Assembly (NCBI GenBank): GCA_001404055.1 | Contig: CXTY01000039.1 | Location: 248,001-312,000 of the forward strand | Direction: 5' to 3' | Source: Roseibium album | GTDB lineage: Bacteria; Pseudomonadota; Alphaproteobacteria; Rhizobiales; Stappiaceae | DNA length: 64,000 nucleotides | In this document: positions 25,799 to 35,196 of the stretch, piece after piece | Layout: the number at the start of each line of letters is the position of its first letter | Numbering within the stretch: the first letter of the stretch is position 1 | Notes under the pieces: generated by a model | The model's database searches: none | Told to the model about the DNA's origin: nothing | What the model saw: only the letters and a program-made list of their open reading frames with translations | Made by a program: the position numbers and the translations under genes

Positions 25799-27763
25799 TT
25801 ATGCTGCGCGGATCTGCCCGAGGAAACGACCGACCTCGTCACGCAGCAAGCCGGACTGCTCGGTAAGATGGTCGATGCTCGACTGCACCTGGCGGGTCGC
25901 ATCGCTCGCATCAACAGAGGCGTCCTTGACCACCTTGATGCTCTCAGAAACGTCCCGCGTGCCATCGGCTGCCTGGGCAACGTTTTCCGCAACGCTTTGT
26001 GTCGTGGCGCCCTGCTCTTCCATTGCCGATGCAATCGCTGTGGAGGAATGTTCGAGATCCCTGATCACTTCTCCGATCTTTCCAATTGATCCGACGGCAG
26101 TTTTGGTTTCCGCCTGAATTTCCGTCACCAGTTCGGAAATGCTCTCGGTCGCCTTGGCTGTTTCATTCGCAAGGGCTTTCACTTCACTCGCAACAACCGC
26201 AAATCCCTTGCCCGCTTCACCTGCCCGCGCAGATTCAATCGTCGCGTTGAGCGCAAGAAGATTGGTCTGCTCGGCAATGTCGGAAATCATTGAAACAACT
26301 TCACCGATCCGGTCGGCCATGCCGGCCAATGCATCCATCTGACCTGCTGTTTGAGAGACATCCTGTGCTGCTGCGCGGGATGCTTCGGAAGCCCGAATTA
26401 CCTGTACGTTGATTTCGCTGATCGATGCCGTCATTTCCTCGGCGGCAGATGCCACGACGCTTACGTTTTCGGTGGTCTGCGCAGAGGCCTCTGCTGCGGT
26501 TTCTGCCCGTGCGCTGGTATTTTCAGAAACGCTGGACATGGTCGCAGCGCTTTGATCCAGGCTCGCTGCAGTCTCTGAGACACGTTCGACAATTGCTCCA
26601 ATGGACGCATCGAACTGACTTGCGAGATCATCCATCATCGCGCGTTTGTCTTCTTCCGCGCGAGCAGCCTGTTTGTTCTGCTCTTCCTCCAACGCACGCG
26701 TGTGAACTGCATTGTCGCGGAAGACTTCGACAGTGCGTGCCATACGCCCCAGCTCGTTCTTCCGATCGGTAAAGCGCACATCAATATCAATATTGCCTTC
26801 CGCGAGCTCACCCATGGTTCCGGTCAGATCACGGATAGGCCCTGTGATGCTGCGCCCGATCAACCAGCCAAGGCCGACAGCAAGCGCAAGCGCTACAATC
26901 GACACGATCATGTAAGTTGTTCTGGCTGTTTCCTCAGCGGTGTACAGGGTCTCACCCGCAGTAACCTTACCGGACAACGCCGTTTCCGACATCATGATCA
27001 GTTCAGGTTGGATTTTCTCATAGATCTCATCAAGATGAACAAGGTCCTCCTTGATGTGCATAGCCTTGGCCGCGTATTCCTTGAATACGGCCTGGTAGGT
27101 ATCGAGCAGCGTGCTGATCTCGGTTCGGTCACCTGCTGTCAGATCACTTTCCTTGAGGAGTTTCGCAAATTCCTCACGGCGCTTGTCTATCCGACCGACG
27201 TATTTCTCTTTTCCCCGCAGCATGAAATCTTTTTCATGACGGCGCATCATCAGCATTTTGACAGTCATTGCGTCGAGATTTGCAGCTTTCAACTTTTCTT
27301 CGACGTTATGCACCGCCTTGCGCAAGGTGCCCTGCAAGCCTTGGGTTTCGTCAAGCCCCATGTCCGTTGCATCAGCGGTCAGCTTGTCGAACTCTACCTT
27401 GTGTTGATTTATGGCCTCGTGAAGTTTTTCGATACTGCCAGAAAGCGCCGCAGCCTGGGGTATCGCCTTCACTTTCTCAAGGCTTGCGTGTGCCCCGTCA
27501 AACTCGGCCTGATACTCCTTGGTATAAGCCGCGTCTTTCGTGAGCATGAAATCTTTTTGAATCCGTTGCAGCGTCTGGCTGTGCGCCTGAACCTGAGAAA
27601 CCTGGTAGTCCATGCTGGAATATTGGTCCAGATTATGAATTTCTGCAGAAATGATGTGCTGGTTGAAAAGGGCAGTACCTAGAAGCACACCAATCGCTAT
27701 AATCGCAATAGCGGATAACCCGCCCACACGCGCGGCAATCGATAAGTTTGCAAGAAATTTCAT
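25799..27763 (-). CDS. Methyl-accepting chemotaxis protein with HBM-type sensor
   Basis: A 654-residue transmembrane chemoreceptor. The start MKFLANLSIAARVGG begins the first membrane span. The periplasmic sensor of about 250 residues is entirely helical, with QRIQKDFMLTKDAAYTKEYQ and MMRRHEKDFMLRGKEKYVGR, typical of helical bimodular (HBM) domains that bind TCA-cycle acids or polyamines. HAMP (SITGPIRDLTGTMGELAEGNIDIDV) and the signalling domain (SDIAEQTNLLALNATIESAR, GKGFAVVASEVKALANE) follow. It is monocistronic. Confidence 0.93.
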   Translation of the reverse strand: MKFLANLSIAARVGGLSAIAIIAIGVLLGTALFNQHIISAEIHNLDQYSSMDYQVSQVQAHSQTLQRIQKDFMLTKDAAYTKEYQAEFDGAHASLEKVKAIPQAAALSGSIEKLHEAINQHKVEFDKLTADATDMGLDETQGLQGTLRKAVHNVEEKLKAANLDAMTVKMLMMRRHEKDFMLRGKEKYVGRIDKRREEFAKLLKESDLTAGDRTEISTLLDTYQAVFKEYAAKAMHIKEDLVHLDEIYEKIQPELIMMSETALSGKVTAGETLYTAEETARTTYMIVSIVALALAVGLGWLIGRSITGPIRDLTGTMGELAEGNIDIDVRFTDRKNELGRMARTVEVFRDNAVHTRALEEEQNKQAARAEEDKRAMMDDLASQFDASIGAIVERVSETAASLDQSAATMSSVSENTSARAETAAEASAQTTENVSVVASAAEEMTASISEINVQVIRASEASRAAAQDVSQTAGQMDALAGMADRIGEVVSMISDIAEQTNLLALNATIESARAGEAGKGFAVVASEVKALANETAKATESISELVTEIQAETKTAVGSIGKIGEVIRDLEHSSTAIASAMEEQGATTQSVAENVAQAADGTRDVSESIKVVKDASVDASDATRQVQSSIDHLTEQSGLLRDEVGRFLGQIRAA

Positions 27764-28196
27764 AGCGGTCTCGTTTATTATTTTGAATGGGGCCACTCAC
27801 ATTGCGCGAGCACAACATCCAGTCAAAAAAGAAGCAAAACCACTAAGCATTTCTTTACGGCAGTTTATTTTGATTGGTAAAACTTTATGTATTTGATGAA
27901 AGCGGATACAATATTGGTGTTTCTTGAAATTCTACACTGTAATTATTCATTACGTTGGACGAGCTTTACATAATATTTCGCGAAATATCGAATTATTACT
28001 TGCAATCCAGCGTTACTTTTAAGTCAATATACAGCCTATAGGTGTTTTGTTTCCAGGAATGAAACTCCCGCAGGTCACATCCATTTCTTCACCATCCATA
28101 AAAAGTCAGGCAAGCCGCGAAACATCGCGCACATTTCAAGGCGTTTCCAACCTCGGGCCTCCCACCTTTCCATCGAGTGACGCACCTTGAGCGCAG
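27764..28196. other. AT-rich region upstream of the HBM chemoreceptor gene
   Basis: About 430 bases, no gene seen. The first 270 bases upstream of the chemoreceptor are AT-rich. It contains the palindrome listed separately. Confidence 0.5.
27973..27988. promoter_or_regulatory. 16-bp perfect palindrome, possible operator
   Basis: ATATTTCGCGAAATAT is a perfect palindrome about 210 bases upstream of the chemoreceptor start. Its symmetry suggests a dimeric repressor or activator site, but no matching regulator is adjacent. Confidence 0.35.
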
Positions 28197-28733
28197 TCAT
28201 GCGGCAAGCGGGTACGCCTCCTCAACCAGATAAGGTCCACCACCGACACTAGATTTGGCTGAAAACAAAACAAACCGTCCTGCAACAAAGGATGGGGCTT
28301 GAAAATTGCCTCGCTCGCTAAGCCATTTTGCAACGTCCTCGTTTGTCGAGGTCCTGCAGCGGGCAATCGTGACATGTGGTGTGTATTTGCGCCGTTCAGG
28401 CGGAAGGAGCAAGCGTTGCAGAATTCTCTCCTGTTCGGCCTGCAGTTCCGCCAACTGATCGGTCGGTTCAACGCGGGCCCAGACCGCATGCGGTCTGCCA
28501 TTTCCAAATGAACCAAGACCGTTGAGCCGAATTTCAATCGGCTCGCGTTGTACCTTGTCGAGCGCCGCGACCACTTCATCAGCGGTCCGATCGTCAATGT
28601 CGCCAATAAAGCGCAAAGTGATGTGATAGTTTTCCTGATCGATCCAGCGGGCACCCCGAAGGCCTCCCCGGAGCATCGAAAGCATGAGCGCCGTCTGGGA
28701 CGGTATCTCAAGGCCTGTAAAAAGGCGCGGCAT
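28197..28733 (-). CDS. thpR: RNA 2',3'-cyclic phosphodiesterase
   Basis: A 178-residue 2H phosphoesterase that opens 2',3'-cyclic phosphates, as in LigT/ThpR. Both HxT/S motifs are present: YHITLRFIGD near residue 43 and YTPHVTIARC near residue 126. The start MPRLFTGLEIPSQ has GGAGGG seven bases upstream; longer frames upstream are not family-like. The C-terminal VAGRFVLFSAKSSVGGGPY is also typical. Confidence 0.92.
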   Translation of the reverse strand: MPRLFTGLEIPSQTALMLSMLRGGLRGARWIDQENYHITLRFIGDIDDRTADEVVAALDKVQREPIEIRLNGLGSFGNGRPHAVWARVEPTDQLAELQAEQERILQRLLLPPERRKYTPHVTIARCRTSTNEDVAKWLSERGNFQAPSFVAGRFVLFSAKSSVGGGPYLVEEAYPLAA

Positions 28734-28942
28734 GGGTTTTCCCTCCGCTGTCGCTGATACCTCCCATGAGGAATCAACTTCATGAAATTCGCAAGACAAA
28801 AATCCATGTTTGTGACCAGCAGCCGAAATTCAAAGTGGAAAAACAGCAGAGAGTTATGTCAGTTGCCGGTCCGTGTTGAATTAGGATTGTCACTATCACC
28901 TAACGCCAAATGGATACCCGGACCTAACGCCGGTCATCGAAC

Positions 28943-29995
28943 TTAGGGCGCTGGATTGCCAAACTCCTGATGCAGCTCGTCAATTTTTGCCAGAACATCA
29001 TCGCTCAGCACGAGATCCGCCGCTGCGACATCCGCCTTCAACTGGTCAACGTTAGTGGCTCCCAGAATAACCGAGGTAATGAAACCACGTGACTTGGCAA
29101 AGGCGATTGCCATCTGCGCCGGGTCAAGACCCGCTTCTTTCGCAAGATCGACATAGGCGTCAAATGCCTGAAATGAACGCGGATGCTCATACCTTTGCAT
29201 CTTGTTAAAGAGCGTTTTTCTTGCGCCAGCGGGCAAGGCACCATCCCTGTATTTTCCAGTGAGATACCCTTGTGCAAGTGAGGAATATGCCAATAGGCCG
29301 ACATTCTCCCTCGTGGCAACTTCTGCCAGGTTGGTTTCAAATGTCCGGTTCACGAGAGAATAGGCATTCTGGATCGAGGCGACCCGAGGCAAGCCCAGAT
29401 GCTCGGCCGCCGTTACATACTGCATTGTCCCCCACGCACTCTCATTGGAGAGCCCGACATGTCGGATCTTGCCGGCCTTAATGAGATCAGCGAGCACTTC
29501 CAGGGTTGATTGAATGCTGTTCTCGTCTTCCGCTGGCTCAGCATGTTTCCAGCGTGTTGGATTTGAACCGAACCCGGTCACATTCCGGTCGGGCCAGTGG
29601 ATCTGGTAAAGGTCGATATAATCGGTCTGAAGGTTCTTCAGGCTTCGATCGACCGCAAATTCGATCTGACTGCGGTTCAGTTGGCCATGTTCGCCATTTT
29701 CGCGAAACCAGTCCATAACTGTGCGCCCAACAACCTTGGTCGCCACGACAACCTTATCTCGGTTCCCGGAATTCCTGAACCAGCTTCCGACTATCCGCTC
29801 AGTTCGCCCTTGCGTCTCTTTTTTCGACGGGATCGGATAAAGTTCGGCCGTGTCGAAAAAATTGATGCCACTTTCGTACGCAAGGTCCATCTGCGCGTGA
29901 CCTTCGGATTCCGAATTCTGTTCTCCAAACGTCATGGTACCAAGGCAAAGAGCGCTTACTTGCACATCCGTGCGGCCAAGCCGACGTTGTTCCAT
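28943..29995 (-). CDS. Aldo/keto reductase, Tas-like
   Basis: A 350-residue NADP(H)-dependent oxidoreductase with the TIM-barrel AKR fold. It starts MEQRRLGRTDVQVSALCLGTMTFGEQ, with AAGGAA upstream. The catalytic tyrosine is in DTAELYPIPSKKETQG, and DLYQIHWPDRNV, GLSNESAWG and SVILGATN are family motifs. The length and the ELYPIPS motif match the Tas subgroup. Substrate unknown. It lies 50 bases from the tesA gene, in the same direction. Confidence 0.93.
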   Translation of the reverse strand: MEQRRLGRTDVQVSALCLGTMTFGEQNSESEGHAQMDLAYESGINFFDTAELYPIPSKKETQGRTERIVGSWFRNSGNRDKVVVATKVVGRTVMDWFRENGEHGQLNRSQIEFAVDRSLKNLQTDYIDLYQIHWPDRNVTGFGSNPTRWKHAEPAEDENSIQSTLEVLADLIKAGKIRHVGLSNESAWGTMQYVTAAEHLGLPRVASIQNAYSLVNRTFETNLAEVATRENVGLLAYSSLAQGYLTGKYRDGALPAGARKTLFNKMQRYEHPRSFQAFDAYVDLAKEAGLDPAQMAIAFAKSRGFITSVILGATNVDQLKADVAAADLVLSDDVLAKIDELHQEFGNPAP

Positions 29996-30045
29996 CAGGC
30001 ATTCCTTTGAATTTTGAAGCAGGGCATCTCAGAGGCTGACGGCCT

Positions 30046-30681
30046 CTACCCCTTGGAAGATTTGGCTTTTGCCAGAAGTTCGTTCACTTTTGGCAAGATT
30101 TTTTCAACAATGACAGCAACGCCATCCGCGTTCGGATGCATGCCGTCGGATAGATTTAGGTCCGGATCAAGGGCGACGCCTTCCAGAAAGAAGGGATATA
30201 GCAGAGCATCATTCGCCCTGGCTATATCTGCGTAGATCGGGTCAAAGGCGTCCCCGTATTCGGGTCCCAGATTGCGCGGCGCCAACATCCCGGCGAGCAA
30301 CACTTCGATACCCCGCTCGCGAAGACGCTTAGTTATGTCTTCAAGATTCTTCCGGGTAAATTCAGGTGAAAGCCCGCGGAGCGCATCATTTGCTCCCAGC
30401 TCCACGATGACCGCATCAGTGTCGGTTCCAACAGACCAGTCGAGCCGGGAAAGTCCACCGGAAGTCGTGTCACCAGATACCCCGGCATTTACAACATCGA
30501 CCGAGTGTCCCTGCTCATCGAGAGCCTTCTGGAGCTGTTCCGGAAAGCCTTCCTCCGGTGCAAGTTGATAGCCTGCGGACAAGCTGTCTCCCAATACAAC
30601 AAGTTTCAGATCTGCTGATTGGACAGCGCCCGGAATGGCCACGAAAGCAAGAACATTCAGAAGAAATAAAAAACGGTTCAC
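30046..30681 (-). CDS. tesA: Arylesterase/acyl-CoA thioesterase TesA
   Basis: Periplasmic SGNH hydrolase of 211 residues. A signal peptide begins at GTG (MNRFLFLLNVLAFVAI, cleavage near VQSA). SGNH blocks: LVVLGDSLSAGY (Ser), VNAGVSGDTTSGG (Gly), VIVELGANDALRG (Asn) and DGMHPNADG (Asp-His). It is divergent from a YbbA/YbbP ABC system, as tesA is in E. coli, which supports orthology. Confidence 0.93.
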   Translation of the reverse strand: MNRFLFLLNVLAFVAIPGAVQSADLKLVVLGDSLSAGYQLAPEEGFPEQLQKALDEQGHSVDVVNAGVSGDTTSGGLSRLDWSVGTDTDAVIVELGANDALRGLSPEFTRKNLEDITKRLRERGIEVLLAGMLAPRNLGPEYGDAFDPIYADIARANDALLYPFFLEGVALDPDLNLSDGMHPNADGVAVIVEKILPKVNELLAKAKSSKG

Positions 30682-30801
30682 TCTAACACTCTCTCAGGAC
30701 TGGAAGACGCGTCACATCAGGCCCATATGGTCGCAGAGCATCCAATTGTCGAGGGCATGCATCTGTCAGGAAGACGATCGCACGCCTGTTGTAAAGGTCT
30801 A

Positions 30802-31521
30802 ATGATGACAAATTCACCTGCAATCTCCTTGAAAAATGTCCATCTGACGCTCGGGGAGGGTGCTGGCCGGGTTCATATTCTCAAGGGAATTGACCTGGAA
30901 ATCGACAAAGGGACATCCGTGGGCCTCGTTGGACCATCCGGATCTGGGAAATCCACCTTGTTGATGGTCATGGCGGGACTTGAACGCGCAGACGAAGGAT
31001 CCGTTGTCGTCGCCAACGCTGAACTTGGGCCACTTTCTGAAGACCGACTGGCCAGATTTCGAGGTCGAAACGTCGGCATCATCTTTCAGTCTTTCCACCT
31101 GGTGCCAAACATGACGGCTTTGGAAAACGTTGCCGTGCCGCTGGAACTTGCAGGAGATCCCTCGGCATTCGACAAGGCCAAGGCGGAACTCGACGCTGTC
31201 GGACTGGGACACCGGCTTCATCATTATCCGGCGCAGATGTCTGGCGGAGAACAGCAACGGGTTGCTGTTGCCCGGGCACTCGTTGTGGAACCGGAAATTC
31301 TGATTGCTGACGAGCCGACAGGCAATCTGGATGATACGACAGGCACGCAGATTGTTGACCTCATGTTCACTGCCCAGCGCGAGCGAAACACCACACTGGT
31401 GCTGGTTACGCATGACCCGAACCTTGCAGTTAAATGTGATCGAATGATCCGGGTTCGGTCTGGTGAGATCGAAGAAGCCCACGCAAAACCTTCAGACGTT
31501 GCTGAAGGAGTGTCTGCATGA
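30802..31521 (+). CDS. ABC transporter ATP-binding protein, YbbA-type
   Basis: A 239-residue ATPase of the MacB/LolD/YbbA class. Walker A is GPSGSGKST, Q-loop GIIFQSFHL, signature MSGGEQQRVAVARAL, Walker B ILIADEPTGNLDD. The ATG at 30802 (or the next ATG at 30805) has AAAGG upstream. It overlaps the permease gene by four bases. Divergence from tesA matches the ybbA neighbourhood of enteric bacteria. The substrate of YbbAP is unknown; similar systems move lipids or lipoproteins or act mechanically. Confidence 0.93.
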   Translation: MMTNSPAISLKNVHLTLGEGAGRVHILKGIDLEIDKGTSVGLVGPSGSGKSTLLMVMAGLERADEGSVVVANAELGPLSEDRLARFRGRNVGIIFQSFHLVPNMTALENVAVPLELAGDPSAFDKAKAELDAVGLGHRLHHYPAQMSGGEQQRVAVARALVVEPEILIADEPTGNLDDTTGTQIVDLMFTAQRERNTTLVLVTHDPNLAVKCDRMIRVRSGEIEEAHAKPSDVAEGVSA

Positions 31522-34100
31522 GCAGTTTTGTCTCCGGGCGGCCACACTCTGGTAACCAGACGTTCAGACTCGCAGCGCGGTTTGCCCTGCGTGAACTGCG
31601 CGGCGGCCTCAAGGGTTTTTACATTTTCATTGCCTGTATTGCGCTTGGTGTAGCAGCAATTGCCGGGGTGACCTCCGTGTCCCGTGCGCTCACCGAAGGT
31701 ATATCCAAGGAAGGGCAGTCAATTCTTGGGGGTGACCTATCCTTTTCCCTGGTCCACAGGAAAGCCGACCCAGAGCAGGTCGCGTTCCTGAATGGATTGG
31801 GAGACACATCTCAGATAGCCACCTTGCGGGCGATGACACGGCGAACCGACACGGGTGACCAGGCTCTTGTTGAACTGAAAGCCGTGGACAATGCCTATCC
31901 GCTTTACGGTTCGCTTGATCTGGAATCTGGTCAACCGCTTGAAGAGGCTCTTGCTTCAGAAAATGGCATGTGGGGTGCTGTCGTGGATCTGGCTTTGCTG
32001 GCGCGGCTGGATGTATCCGTTGGTGACACACTCTCTCTCGGTCGCACCACAGTTCGCATTACCGATGTCATTGAGACCGAACCCGACAAGCTTGCCGGCG
32101 GTATGGAACTCGGCCCCAGGCTAATGATTTCCGACGCGGCGATTGCTGACACCGACCTTGTCCAGCCAGGAAGTTTGGTGCGTTGGCGCTACCGGATCCG
32201 CATGAACCCGGCACCGGGCATTGACGCTCTGACAGAGATTGTCGAGAAAGCCAAAACCGACCAACCGGATGCCGGATGGCGGATACGTTCACGCGCCAAC
32301 GCCTCGCCCGGTCTACAGCGCAGTATTAACCGCTTCGCTCAATTCCTGACGCTTGTGGGCCTGACGGCGCTTGTTGTCGGTGGTGTTGGGGTCGCAAACG
32401 CCATTCGTGCCTATCTCGAAACCAAGCGCGACGTGATTGCCAGTTTCAAATGCCTTGGTTCAACAGGGGGGTTTGTTTTCCAGATCTACCTGGTTCAGAT
32501 GTTGCTATTGGCGTTGATCGGCATCGGCATCGGTCTTGTGGTCGGCGCGCTGATCCCGTTTGCGGCCGGCGCTGCCCTTTCCGGTGTACTTCCAATTCAA
32601 CTCGCAGCAAGCATCTATCCCACAGAACTCGCCCTGGGCCTTCTATACGGTCTGCTGACCGCGCTAGCATTTGCACTTTGGCCGCTTGGCCGCGCCCATG
32701 ATGTCCCACCGACAGCGCTGTTTCGGGACATCGTCACAGGTGGGTCAAAATTGCCGCGCAAGCGCTATTTGTTTGCAACGGCTGTCACTGTATTGGCTCT
32801 AGCAGGAATTGCCATTCTTCTGTCCCACGAAAAGACAATTGCCGGCATCTATATCGCTGCCTCCGCGGGGGCTTTTGTTCTGCTTGTCGTGGTCGCCCGG
32901 GCGATCATGTTCATTGCCAAACGCCTGCCAAGTGTACGGTCAACGGAACTGCGGTTGGCAATTGCCAACATTCACCGCCCTGGGGCTTTGACACCTTCCG
33001 TAGTTCTCTCCCTTGGCCTTGGCCTTTCACTTCTTGTGGCCCTGGCACTCATTGATGGCAATTTGCGCCGCGAACTGACCGCAACAATTGCTGACAAGGC
33101 ACCAAGCTTCTTTTTTGTCGATATCCAGAGCCATGAGCGAGATGCTTTCGAAGCTCTTTTGAAAGAGCAAGCGCCCAATTCCAATTTGCAGGGTGTCCCC
33201 ATGCTGCGAGGGCGGATTGTCAGCTTGAACGGCATTCCGGCTGACCAATTCAAACCAGCGCAGGAAGGGTCTGACTGGGTATTGCGCGGCGACAGAGGCA
33301 TTACTTACGAAAGCACGCTGCCACCAAACTCCAAACTTGCTGAAGGAACCTGGTGGCCAACTGACTACGCCGGCGTCCCCCTCGTTTCAATTGACGAAGA
33401 AGCAGCAACGGATCTTGGGTTGAATGTTGGCGACACGATCACGGTCAATGTGCTCGGGCGCGAGATTTCGGCTGAAATTGCCAACTTCAGAGACGTTGAA
33501 TGGCAATCTTTTTCGATCAACTTTGTCATGGTGTTTTCGCCAAACACTTTTGCGGGCGCCCCGCATGCTCATTTGATGACGCTTGGCTGGGATGATGACG
33601 TACCAACTGAGCGGGAACTGGCATTGCTGAAAACGGTTTCCAATACGTTTCCGACGGTAACGGCTGTGCGGGTGAAAGATGCGATCACGCAAGTGAACGA
33701 TCTTGTGGCGCAGCTTGCCTGGGCCATTCGCGGCGCGAGCTCCATTACACTGATCGCAAGTGTATTGGTGCTTGCCGGTGCTCTGGCCGCTGGACACAGA
33801 AGCCGAATTTACGATGCAGTCATTTTGAAAACGCTTGGCGCAACGCGGGCCCGGCTCATCGTCGCCTACGGTCTGGAATACGCTATTCTCGGATTGACCA
33901 CGGCGGTGTTTGCGCTCGTCGCAGGGGGGATTGCTGCCTGGTATGTCATTACCCGCATTATGGGTGGTTCGTTTGAACTGATGCCGGTCACGGCCGCGAG
34001 CGCAGCGCTGGTCGCACTGGTCCTCACCGTCGGCTTCGGTCTGATTGGAACGTGGCGAGTGCTCGGTGAAAAACCGGCACCGGTTCTCAGAAACCTCTGA
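31518..34100 (+). CDS. FtsX-like ABC permease, YbbP-type
   Basis: An 860-residue permease with a large extracytoplasmic portion and two FtsX-like membrane modules: an N-terminal membrane segment, a periplasmic domain to about residue 260, several central spans, a second periplasmic region and C-terminal spans. The FtsX domain reads VGGVGVANAIRAYLETKRDVIASFKCLGSTGGFVFQIY (with breaks) and KTLGATRARLIVAYGLEYAILG. Partner of the ATPase upstream. No signs of fragmentation. Confidence 0.92.
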   Translation: MSSFVSGRPHSGNQTFRLAARFALRELRGGLKGFYIFIACIALGVAAIAGVTSVSRALTEGISKEGQSILGGDLSFSLVHRKADPEQVAFLNGLGDTSQIATLRAMTRRTDTGDQALVELKAVDNAYPLYGSLDLESGQPLEEALASENGMWGAVVDLALLARLDVSVGDTLSLGRTTVRITDVIETEPDKLAGGMELGPRLMISDAAIADTDLVQPGSLVRWRYRIRMNPAPGIDALTEIVEKAKTDQPDAGWRIRSRANASPGLQRSINRFAQFLTLVGLTALVVGGVGVANAIRAYLETKRDVIASFKCLGSTGGFVFQIYLVQMLLLALIGIGIGLVVGALIPFAAGAALSGVLPIQLAASIYPTELALGLLYGLLTALAFALWPLGRAHDVPPTALFRDIVTGGSKLPRKRYLFATAVTVLALAGIAILLSHEKTIAGIYIAASAGAFVLLVVVARAIMFIAKRLPSVRSTELRLAIANIHRPGALTPSVVLSLGLGLSLLVALALIDGNLRRELTATIADKAPSFFFVDIQSHERDAFEALLKEQAPNSNLQGVPMLRGRIVSLNGIPADQFKPAQEGSDWVLRGDRGITYESTLPPNSKLAEGTWWPTDYAGVPLVSIDEEAATDLGLNVGDTITVNVLGREISAEIANFRDVEWQSFSINFVMVFSPNTFAGAPHAHLMTLGWDDDVPTERELALLKTVSNTFPTVTAVRVKDAITQVNDLVAQLAWAIRGASSITLIASVLVLAGALAAGHRSRIYDAVILKTLGATRARLIVAYGLEYAILGLTTAVFALVAGGIAAWYVITRIMGGSFELMPVTAASAALVALVLTVGFGLIGTWRVLGEKPAPVLRNL

Positions 34101-34251
34101 CTGACCGCTCAAGTCTCAATAGCCGGTCAGGAAACTGTCATATAAAACAGGCACTTTCCTGACGGTCCCCAGCTCGTGTAACTTGCGTGCTGTTCTCCTC
34201 CTGGATATCCGGGTAAAGTCCGAGAAAATGATGAAAAATAGGGCTCACTAC

Positions 34252-35025
34252 ATGTTCGAAATCACCAAACGATCCGGTTTGAAAAACTTTGCAAAGGTAA
34301 CGGCGATTGCTGCAACAGCCGCCTTGTCCTTTGTGACCCTGGCGCAGGCAGAAAGCCCTTTTCACACAGGTGTCTGGCAACTGAATGAAGAAGCTGGGCC
34401 GCGCGGACTTGTCGTCAGCGACTGGCTGGTGTTTGAAGACGGCCTTCCAAAGCGCTGGTTGTACCGCCGCGCGGGCACAAACGATCAGAATCAATTTGAT
34501 TTCTTCTCCCGGACAATTGGCGACTCGGGCTACACGCCGGTCGGAATTCGCGTTTACCGTACTGGCGAAAATTCGATGAAATACACCCTTGCGCCGAAGG
34601 GTGAGGCACCAATTGAGGTTTCGGCAGTTCGGTTGTCTATTCCCAACTTCGAAAATTCCTGCCTCTCGGTCGAGAAAAAGGGCAAGCGGTTCTTTGGCAA
34701 TTGGGTTGGCACTTCTGGATCGACACTGAAGAAACTCAATGTCGGCAAAAACAAGATTACCGTTGATGGTAAAGCCCGGGCTATTTCGATTGAAGAAGTC
34801 CGCGTTGGTCGTATGGGCATCACAGAAGATGGCAAACCAATTGCGTTCTTAACGGATGCCGGCGGTGACTACGCCGTTCTGCAATGGTTCAAGCCGGGTG
34901 TATCCATGGAGCAAATGAGAGACAAGGAAACAGAAATTCTAGATTTCACGGCGGAGGAAATCGTTCGCAATCCTGGCGGCACGTGTGATCGGCAGATCGC
35001 ATCGCGGCTGAAAGCGATGAAATAA
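34252..35025 (+). CDS. Exported protein of unknown function
   Basis: About 257 residues with a signal peptide: MFEITKRSGLKNFAKVTAI then a hydrophobic run ending TLAQA, and mature start ESPFHTGVWQLNEEAG. Alternative starts at 34228, 34231 and 34183 are in frame. The body is beta-rich with two cysteines, FENSCLSVEKKGKRFFG and GTCDRQIASRLK, and a TSGSTLKKLNVGKNKITVDG stretch. I recognise no family. Its place between YbbAP and BI-1 suggests no specific role. Confidence 0.75.
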   Translation: MFEITKRSGLKNFAKVTAIAATAALSFVTLAQAESPFHTGVWQLNEEAGPRGLVVSDWLVFEDGLPKRWLYRRAGTNDQNQFDFFSRTIGDSGYTPVGIRVYRTGENSMKYTLAPKGEAPIEVSAVRLSIPNFENSCLSVEKKGKRFFGNWVGTSGSTLKKLNVGKNKITVDGKARAISIEEVRVGRMGITEDGKPIAFLTDAGGDYAVLQWFKPGVSMEQMRDKETEILDFTAEEIVRNPGGTCDRQIASRLKAMK

Positions 35026-35196
35026 TCGCTGAAATTTAAGCATATTTGCTGTTTATGGGGGTGAAGGCTGAAAGATTACGGTTTTTTCAGAAATCGCGTC
35101 TTGTGCTTGCCTCCACATTTTCCCATATTTTGAGGGAGTTGTGTTGCGTGCGATGATGCATGCAGCTGTTATTTCTAAAGAGGGATGAAAACGACC

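Noticed and set aside
26702..27682. 326-residue plus-strand frame opposite the HBM chemoreceptor
   Set aside because: Antisense to a conserved MCP; no family blocks, no ribosome site.
28867..28935. Repeated ACCTAACGCC near the aldo-keto reductase end
   Set aside because: Two copies 24 bases apart with no symmetry or known meaning; likely chance.
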